DNA of 64,000 nucleotides from Trichopria drosophilae (lineage: Eukaryota; Arthropoda; Insecta; Hymenoptera; Diapriidae): NCBI GenBank assembly GCA_030407085.1, contig CM059582.1:66976001-67040000 (forward strand). The letters run 5' to 3'. Shown here in pieces: positions 56,232-64,000 of this stretch; within the stretch, counting starts at the first letter, position 1; the number at the start of each line of letters is the position of its first letter. Under the pieces are notes generated by a model that worked only from the letters and a program-made list of their open reading frames with translations, was not told the origin of the DNA and made no database searches. Position numbers and translations under genes: made by a program.

Positions 56232-57123
56232 ATGGCCTGCGATTTAAGAAGTGTCTTGTGCAATTGCATTGCTTTTATTAATACTGCACATCCGTACATC
56301 AGTGAAGTGTTTGGTCCGCGATTTTTAGCATCCGCGGCTCGAAAATCGTACGAAAGACTATGTCACGATTTTCGACAGTTTTTGAGGTACATAATAGTGG
56401 ACGATCCGCGTCAATTTAGTGCTCTGTTTAAGACAATCATAAAACCAAGTGACACAGCATCGATGATGACGGGGGATGTTTTAAAATCGCGTGGATTGAG
56501 ACACGACCCGAACTACACCGACATTCTGGATCACTGCGAAGAAGTGCGAGGTAAATCTATTTGTAACCTGTTAGTCGGATAAATTTTTAACTCGTTGATT
56601 CAAGTTTGTTATTTTTTGTTTGTTTAGAAATATACAACGCTATATTTCGAGAAGAGATGTCCATTGGAACCGGTGATCTTGAATCGGAGAATGACACCGT
56701 TATTGTAGACAATTTGCGTCCTATTCGCGAAGAGGATCTTACCGCAGGTAATATTCGCGGAAACGATGGCAACCTCCGTCAGCCAGTACTGGCTGATATT
56801 CCGAGGACAGATCCCGAGCACCGTACGTTTGCGTACATGTCTGCACTGGATGAATGTAAGTTAAACCACATTAATCAATCGATTACTTAATTTGAGTAAA
56901 TTTCGCTTTTATTTTTAAATTTAATTTGCGGTTGCATTTGTGTAGATGCGGAAATAAGTGAAATTCACGGTAATGAATACCGTCAGCGTATGAAAAAAAG
57001 TTCGCGATTGGTTAAGCGATCTATACGAAAAACACAGAGAAGCAATTTTTCCTCCGACAAGTTTTTTGGAGATGAAATTCTCCAAAGAATAATTACACGA
57101 GACGCAATCGTTCTCTGTCATTC
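56232..57123 (+). CDS. spliced 5' exons of the polymerase transcription unit, unknown protein
   Basis: Exon 1 (56232-56550) reads MACDLRSVLCNCIAFINTAH..., with FGPRFLASAARKSYERLCHD, up to a donor gag|gtaaat. Exon 2 starts after tttgtttag (about 56628), reads EIYNAIFREEMSIGTGDLES and ends at gt|gtaagt-type (56856). Exon 3 starts after tgtgtag (56946), reads DAEISEIHGNEYRQRM and a basic helix, and can end at gtatgt (57123). A junction to gttag|g at about 57211 keeps the frame into the polymerase N-terminus. I recognise no domain. Whether this is an N-terminal extension of the polymerase or a separate protein needs RNA data. Confidence 0.5.
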
Positions 57124-57211
57124 GTATGTTTGTTTTGTGATAATAATGAACAAAAAATATATGTACTTGTTTTGAAATGTCAACATTTATATAATTTTTT
57201 ATTCCAGTTAG

Positions 57212-60200
57212 GGACGAAGAAATTCTGCGTACGCTGGACAAAAGCGAAATATTAATCTCATCCAATGATGATGAGCCCGGAGCATGTGCAAACGTGCAAC
57301 ACTCGCAGCAAGATTGTTTCAAGAATGACTTACAACTAATCAGTGAATACAGTGATTACGGCGACGATGACATTATGCACTACAGCCACGACACTATTGA
57401 AATCAACGAGAGCGACGACGATGACATCATGGACTTCAGCAACGAAAGCGACGATGATGACGTCATCGAAGTCGAGATTAGTGACGAAGAATTTGACGAA
57501 TCTCAAGATGATTCCTCCACTGTCTACCTTGAAGATAGTATTGACAGCGTCTCACAACATGGTGGCGGCGGAATTTCTGCAGATGGTAATGTTTCCAGTA
57601 CAACTTATTTAACAATTGTCGATCGTTCGTTGCGAAATTATAATCGTTTCGGTGTTGTAAGACGTAAAATTATTTTTAAACTCACGGAACCTTCGATGAA
57701 CATTAATCCTTTGACGTTTTTAGAAAATACGATAGAGGAGTTATTTAATATAATAACTTCTGATAATTTTTTAACAGCGTCGGGAAATAATGATAATAAT
57801 GTCGATTTAATAGGAATAACATTTGACTCTACGAGTTTTGTAAAACCGGCGGGTATTTCCTTTCGACCCTTTAATAGTTTAAAACAAGAGGACTTGTGGA
57901 ACCTCATAAGTTCGTTAGTGCAAAGTGCGAGAAATTTCGTACTTGACGACACATTTGAGATAAATGTGCATCACGTACGAATTCCAAACGGTAGTGGTTA
58001 CAACAGGAATTTGATCGACGAGAGTGTTTTAAAGAGCAGGTCAACTGTAACGATATCTAATGATGACAACTTGTGCCTTCCACGAGCACATGTCGTGGGC
58101 GAATATTTCCTGAAAAAAAATTCGATTCCAAATGCAGATTTTAATTGCACTTGGAAACGCATTACGAAAACCCGTTATCAATTGCAATGTGCGCGAGAAC
58201 TAATCTCTCGGGTTAACATTGCTATTCCAGAAACGGGCTGTTGGAGCCCGCACTTTATCCAATTTCAAAATTATTATTCAACTAAAGGAATAGCTGTAGT
58301 AATTTACGATGATAATAATATAGGTAACGGTAGGGAACCCCTTTTCGATGGTCGTAGTGTCATTAAAAAGCCCGACCAACTGATTAATTTATTATACCAT
58401 TCGCGTGCTCCGCACTTTTCAGTCATAGTAAATATGATGGGTATCTGTGGTAAAAGAAATTATTATTGCCAATTTTGCAACAAAAAGTTTTTATGCCCAA
58501 ACATGCATCGTTGTTCAAATACATGCGACAGATGTTACTGTCAACCTGCTTGTTCCAAGAGCTGTACCATAATACACTGCTCCTCTTGTAACCGCTACTT
58601 CTTTGGAGAGAAATGTTTAGAAAACCATAAAAAAGCAGGATCGTACACAAAGACAAAACGTGGTGTTAAAAGTATTTGCTCTGTAATTAACATCTGTAAA
58701 ATTTGTAACACATTCGTGAACAATTTGCGAGGAAATCATGCGTGCGGTGTAAATTATTGCAAACGGTGCAAAATGTAGACACTCGATAAATGAATATTGT
58801 TACATGCGTAGTATCACAATAAATAACCAAGGAAATATCGGTTCATCAGACATAATGAATTTAAATGCAGAAGCATCGTCTGCTCTGTCGAACCATCCGT
58901 CCACTTTATTTGTTTTTTATGACTTCGAAACGCGTCAAGACGAGGCGTATCGGGGTGCCGTTGAAATAAAAAAACACACGGTATGTCTCTGTCTTGTGCA
59001 ACAAGTATGCGATGCGTGTATCGACATTGACAGCGTGGATGTATTCTGTAATTTTTGTGGAATCAGAGAATTCATTTTTAAGCAGGATCCTGTTAACCAA
59101 TTGCTCGATTTAGTAATTCGTAGCAAGACAAATTTTTCGAAAATCGTTTGTATCGCGCATAATTCTAAAGGTTTCGATGCACAGTTCATATTAAGAGCAC
59201 TAATCGAAAAAAATAGAAATCCGACAAATGAGAAAAGAAAACAAGTATTCGATGTAATTTTAAACGGAAAACATATTATTAAGATTCAAATTGGAAAAAC
59301 GTATTTTATCAATAGTTTAAACTATTTTTATATGCGTCTAAGTGCTTTGCCGAAAGCATTTGGTTTACCGGATTCGATTAAAAAAGGATACTTTCCACAT
59401 TTTTTTAATACCTTAAATAACGAAAATTATATTGATAATTTACCCGATGCAAAATTTTATGCTCCCGATGCTATGTCTCGTGAAGAGCGGATAAACTTTT
59501 ATGCGTGGTATACAGATGCATCGGCTCGCGGTGAACAATTTGATTTACAACGAGACATTGTCGAATATTGTCGGATGGACGTAGAAATTTTAAGAAGAGC
59601 ATGCATTGCTTTTCGTAAAATTTTTAAAGCTTCCGGCAATGTATGTCCTTTTACGGAGTGTGTGACGTTGGCGTCGGCGTGTTCGCGTATCTTTAGAAAA
59701 AATTTTTTAAAGTCTGAAACCATCGGTTTACTTCCACACCGAAACGGTTACAGACGAACAGATAAACAGTCGAAAATAGCAATAGAGTGGCTCCTACTAT
59801 GCGAACATCAATTCAAACGTCAAATCGTACACGCTGGACGCACAGGTGAATTTCGTTTACCCGAAGGACCGCGAGTAGATGGATTTCTTTCTCCGAATAG
59901 CGACAGTGATAATAAAGGTCAGGTATTTCAATTTCATGGATGTTACTATCATGGATGTCCACGATGTTTCACAGAGTTACGTGAACAAAAACGGTCAGAC
60001 GGTATTAGTTTTACTGAACGTTATGAAAATACAATTGCTCTAACGAGTAAAATCCGCTCTTACGGTTACTTAATACATGAGAAATGGGAGTGCGATTTTC
60101 TTCGCGAAAAAATCGTCAACCCTGATTTCAGAATATTTGAGAATCATCCTTTGATTCTTGAAAAAGGTCTTAATCCACGCGATGCATTCTTCGGTGGCCG

Positions 60201-61581
60201 AACTGGAAACACAGCTACCTATTACACTGTACAAAACGATGAACAAATACATTACACAGATGTTTGTTCATTGTATCCCTATATTTGTAAAACAGGGCGT
60301 TATCCTATAGGTCATCCGACAGTTTACGTCGGCGAAGAGTGTTTTGCGATAACCGACATTAATAAGGTGACTCTGCACGGTGTTGAAGGACTAGTTCTAT
60401 GTAAAATATTGCCACCGCGAAATTTGTATCACCCGGTACTTCCGGTAAGAATGCACGACAGATTACTTTTTCCCCTCTGTAGAACGTGTTGCGAAATTCA
60501 GTCAGTGCATGACTGTTCGCACGAGCTCGAAGAAGATCGCGTTTTCACGGGCACGTGGGTTTCGGACGAATTAAAGAAATCAATCGAGAAGAGGTATCGT
60601 ATTGTTGAAGTATTCGAAATTTGGCAATATCGAATAACACAATACAACCCAAAAACGCGCGAAGGTGGTCTTTTTAATGAATACATTGACACATTCTTAA
60701 AAATAAAACAAGAAGCCAGTGGTTGGCCTCGTGAATGTGTCGATGATTTATCGAAAGATCGCTACCTCGAAATGTATGAGCGTGAAGAAGGAATTCGTCT
60801 GAGTAAAGATAAAATCTGTACGAATCCAGGTCTACGATCCGTTGCCAAGTTATGCCTTAACTCGTTTTGGGGAAAATTTGGGCAAAGAGAAAATTTGCCG
60901 CGAACCGAAATCGTAAATACAAGAGACGCGTTGTTAAAGATTTTCGCAGATGAAGATAAAAACGTAACGCATCTTCTCCCGGTAAATGATAATGTTATGT
61001 TTGTCAATTGGATTTTCCGGGAAGAAGCAAGCGCACAAGCGACGTGTACTAATGTCGTACTAGCTGCCTATACAACGGCCCAGGCTCGATTAAAATTATA
61101 TTCCTATTTAGAAAAACTCGGACGTCGAGTATTGTATTATGACACCGATTCGGTGATTTATGTTAGCGACTGAACGAACGACCAATATGAACCGAAACTG
61201 GGTAATCTGCTCGGCGACATGACAGACGAATTATCTTCTTACGGTGAAGGATCATATATTGAAACATTTATATCTGGAGGGCCAAAATTTTATGCGTACC
61301 GCCTTAAAACACCGTTCGGAACCACAGACGTATGCCAAATAAAAGGTATTCGACTGAATTTTGAAAATAGCCGTAAAATAAATTTCGAGACGATACGTGA
61401 TCTCGTGACGAACGATACCGATGATAATCAAAGGATTGAAGTGCGTTTCGGGGCGATAAGACGTACGGAAACGCACGAGGTTGTTACATGCAAACAAAAG
61501 AAAACAGTTAGAGTAGTTTTAAAAAAACGACGACATATATCGGACCGATATTCACTCCCGTTTGGTTTTAAAAATGTTTAA
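57212..61581 (+). pseudogene. POLB: Polinton protein-primed DNA polymerase B, two breaks
   Basis: An acidic Asp-rich N-terminus leads to a conserved block (RSLRNYNRFGVVRRKIIFKL) and a Cys-rich cluster (YYCQFCNKKFLCPNMHRC to CGVNYCKRC). A frameshift at about 58770-58776 interrupts the cluster, and the other frame carries on through HSINEYCYM. The 3'-5' exonuclease has FYDFETRQD (Exo I), AHNSKGFDAQF (Exo II) and YCRMDVEIL (Exo III). The polymerase has DVCSLYPYI (motif A), KLCLNSFWGKFG (motif B) and YYDTDSVIYV (motif C). A TGA at 61171-61173 follows motif C directly. The same frame then gives SSYGEGSYIETFISGGPKFY to 61581. All catalytic motifs are retained. Confidence 0.92.
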
Positions 61582-61756
61582 TACTATTACGTAGACTATA
61601 GGTGAAATGTTAGATTATAAAAATGTACAAATACAAATGAAAATAGTATGTACAAATTTCAAGCATTTAACAATGTATTAAAGTTAATAGAAAATAAATG
61701 AAATCTGTTTATCGCTTCGAAAAATATGTATGTGGAACTGGCATGAAGACCAACAA
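61582..61756. other. short spacer before the right inverted repeat
   Basis: An AT-rich 175-bp stretch after the polymerase stop. No features are supported. Confidence 0.5.
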
Positions 61757-62202
61757 AGAACGGTGTATGCGTTAATCGTAATCTTAATCACAGTGGGCAA
61801 TATAGTGCAAAATGTAATCAAATATGTACATGTAAAACTTTTTTTATTTTTAAAATAAAATTTGAATTGATTAAATGTGAGTTTTTATTTCATTCCTTTC
61901 AAGATGACGACACATTTCTTTGACATTATTATTCACTAGAGTTGCTGGTTTTGGATAGCTAAGAAATATTTTTATTTCAGACAGAGACAATGCCACATTG
62001 ATTCGACGAATCGGTAAGTGTAAATAATGTATACGGATAATCACGTGTTTCATAAGTGGAAACGCGAGAAATGCGCAGGTGTGTGAGATAAGGAAATGTT
62101 CAAGGGTCCATAAAAATAAGAGAGCTTCAAGTCTGGACCTGTTTATGAATACGATATTATGTAAGGCTGAGAAAATGGAACAGCGTACGGGAGAGAAAGA
62201 GT

Positions 62203-62249
<47 letters not shown>

Positions 62250-62291
62250 AAAGAAAACGTGTGTGACTCGGTGCATATACTGTTTGTGGGT

Positions 62292-62336
<45 letters not shown>

Positions 62337-62484
62337 CACACGTGTAAGGTAGATGGCAGTCACCCTTGGAGGGGGTAATAAAAATAATAATAATAAACAG
62401 TGACCTGTCTCACAGACTGTATGGGTCAATTACCCGCCTCTGAGGGGGGTGGTGGTGGTCGTGACATACCTCAACGTCGAAACG

Positions 62485-62695
62485 GGGTCAATGACCTCTC
62501 GGGGGGGGGGGGGGTAACAACAATAACAAACCATGACCTACCCCAAGGCCGTCAGAACGAGATCAAAAAAAAGTTTACGGGTGGAGGTCAATGACCTCTC
62601 AGGGGGAAGGGGTTAACAAAAACAATAACAAACCTTGACCTACCTCAAGGCCACCAGACGAAAACAAAAAAGTCTATGGGCGGGGTCAATGACCT
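62485..62695. promoter_or_regulatory. three IR-1 (ecdysone-receptor-type) motifs, right end
   Basis: (a/g)ggtcaatgacct occurs at 62485-62497, 62585-62597 and 62683-62695, each an exact match to RGKTCANTGAMCY, mirroring the left end. Confidence 0.55.
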
Positions 62696-62765
62696 CTCAG
62701 GGACTGGCGCCATGGGGGGAGGAGAGGGGGAAGTCTCCGGCGGCCTATAAGGTAACCTACTCTAC

Positions 62766-63372
62766 TAACTTTATATTTTTAATTAAAAGTAAATAAAGAA
62801 ATACATTGAATATAAGAATTACATACCTCTGTAGATTTGTAGATTTTTTTTAATTTATAGATTTTTGTAAATTGCAGGTTTATTTATTACGTTCTCTCCA
62901 AAAGTTTATTAATAATTCGGATCGCAAATCTGCTAATTTAATTTTCAACAAGTCACTATATTTGGTTGTCATGAGCAACACGATCTTCATATACGTTTGA
63001 ATAATGAAGTTCATTACAAATGTACAATTTACAAAAGGTTATTGTAAATGTGGAATTCAGATTTGAAAGATAAATTAATTTAAAAAAAAAACGAAAACTG
63101 GCAAAGATCGAGGTATATAATACTTATATTCAATATATTTATTTTTTCTTGTATTTCATGTATGTGTCAATATAATTAATTTATTTTCAATCATTAACTT
63201 AGTGAAAATACAATAATTTTTTTTGTACAGTACGCAAAAACCTATTAAATATAGCCGCCTTGAAATGTTTTGAAAATATTTTTATAACGTTTTATAAACG
63301 CACCAACCTATATTTCCTATTAAGCACAAAGTTCTATAACCTAATATGCTTTTAATTAAAAATATAAAGTTA
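62766..63372. mobile_element. AT-rich insertion with 24-bp perfect inverted ends
   Basis: It begins taactttatatttttaatt and ends aattaaaaatataaagtta, and these pair over 24 bp. The left Polinton end lacks the block: there the flanking sequences are contiguous near 45108. The right half of the block (63230-63340) is an inverted, diverged relative of the neighbouring 63450-63600 sequence, so it may be a MITE that shares sequence with the Polinton end. There is no coding sequence. Confidence 0.6.
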
Positions 63373-64000
63373 TTTTTGGTGATTTAACTATCCCGTGGTA
63401 ACACCAAAAAATAACTTTAAATAAATAATTGATTTATTTCCAACCATAAACGTAGTGAAAATACACCGATTTTTTTACTTTACGCAAAAAAAAAATTAGT
63501 CGTTTACAGGAAATATAGGTTAATGAATTTATATAACATTACAAAAACATTTTCAAAACGTTTCAAGTCAACAATGTTTATAATAGATTTTTGTAATGTT
63601 TTTAAAATGTTACAACACGAAAAATTTCGAAAACATTACAGAAACGTATTATAAACATTGCAGATGTGAAACGTTTTTTGAATATTACGACCGCTATTTC
63701 ATAGAAACGTTACCAAGTTACGTGGCCGATATGTTTCCGCTATATTTCCGTTACATTCTGAAACTAAAGGGAAAAATATGTCCGTTATGTTTCTGTTATC
63801 ATTCCGTAACGTAACTATAAATACAACTATTACGTGTACCATACCTTCCAGTTACATTTCTATAATAAAACGCATTTTATCAAGTTACGTGTCTGTATTG
63901 TTTCCGTTGTATTTTTGTTATGTAACAAAGCGCTTAACGTTACGTTTCTGCGACTAGCTAAAATGGCCATGGTTACTACATTTAAAGATTTCCGATACAT

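Larger units (their letters stand above)
42290..64000. mobile_element. Polinton/Maverick element, runs to the right window edge
   Basis: Long inverted ends (about 42290-46461 and 61757 to the edge) enclose a full Polinton gene set: adenain-type protease, major and minor capsid proteins, RVE integrase, FtsK/A32-type ATPase and protein-primed polymerase B. Minus-strand genes fill 46.4-55.2 kb and the polymerase gene lies on plus at 56.2-61.6 kb. The left outer limit is approximate. The right limit is not reached with certainty, because the last bases still match 42300-42312 in inverse orientation. Confidence 0.93.
61757..64000. repeat. right terminal inverted repeat of the Polinton
   Basis: Inverse of the left end. 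It begins with a copy of the last codons of the protease gene (agaacggtgtatgcgttaat), then one copy of the 185-bp unit, (GA)n at 62208-62246, (GT)n at 62295-62331, the subterminal repeats, and the 'aaacgtttt/gtaatg' AT-rich outer part. An extra ~607-bp block lies at 62766-63372. Matching still holds at the window edge, so the tip is probably just outside. Confidence 0.87.

Overview
The window is eukaryotic and repeat-dominated. It has AT-rich spacers, interrupted reading frames, candidate spliced exons, a tRNA-derived SINE, Ty3/gypsy retrotransposons, THAP-domain DNA transposons, an Academ-like element and most of a Polinton/Maverick. This mix fits an arthropod genome, probably an insect, but nothing fixes the species. 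I see no ordinary host gene that is clearly intact.

1-16.6 kb: a decayed Ty3/gypsy element lies on the minus strand (2505-8940) with two LTRs, a tRNA-Lys-type primer site and flanking AACTTTG. It is followed by a MITE, a tRNA-derived SINE with a perfect 14-bp target duplication, a decayed THAP gene, a dispersed non-coding repeat family (seen at 1.3 and 13.3 kb), a TTAA-flanked mini-palindrome, a nearly perfect 363-bp tandem duplication and another MITE.

16.6-38.5 kb is best read as one 22-kb nest. An ISL2EU-like transposon E (16575-38524) has ~170-bp inverted ends, a SWIM-finger gene at the left and a THAP + DDE_Tnp_4 transposase at the right. It sits inside a THAP gene whose two halves are now 22 kb apart but join in frame across a CTTAG duplication. 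E was then invaded by a mariner-like MITE, by an 8.2-kb Academ-like element (itself hit by a solo LTR), and by an 8.7-kb foldback element. The foldback holds a truncated Ty3/gypsy element in its centre and a different palindromic MITE in each arm.

38.6-42.3 kb holds scraps: the 5' side of the split THAP unit, a decayed gypsy protease/RT piece, a degenerate tandem repeat and a small RING-finger gene fragment.

~42.3-64 kb is a Polinton that runs off the right edge or very close to it. Its long inverted ends are modified by a solo LTR, other insertions, microsatellites and a local triplication. On the minus strand it encodes an exonuclease-like protein, adenain-type protease, major capsid protein, a basic minor virion-like protein, penton-like protein, retroviral-type integrase with chromodomain, two conserved Polinton proteins, packaging ATPase and one unrecognised protein. 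On the plus strand it has candidate spliced exons and protein-primed DNA polymerase B. The capsid and polymerase genes are broken, while integrase, ATPase, protease and penton frames are open. Its inverted ends carry six perfect matches to the ecdysone-receptor IR-1 consensus, which is the most unexpected regulatory signal in the window.
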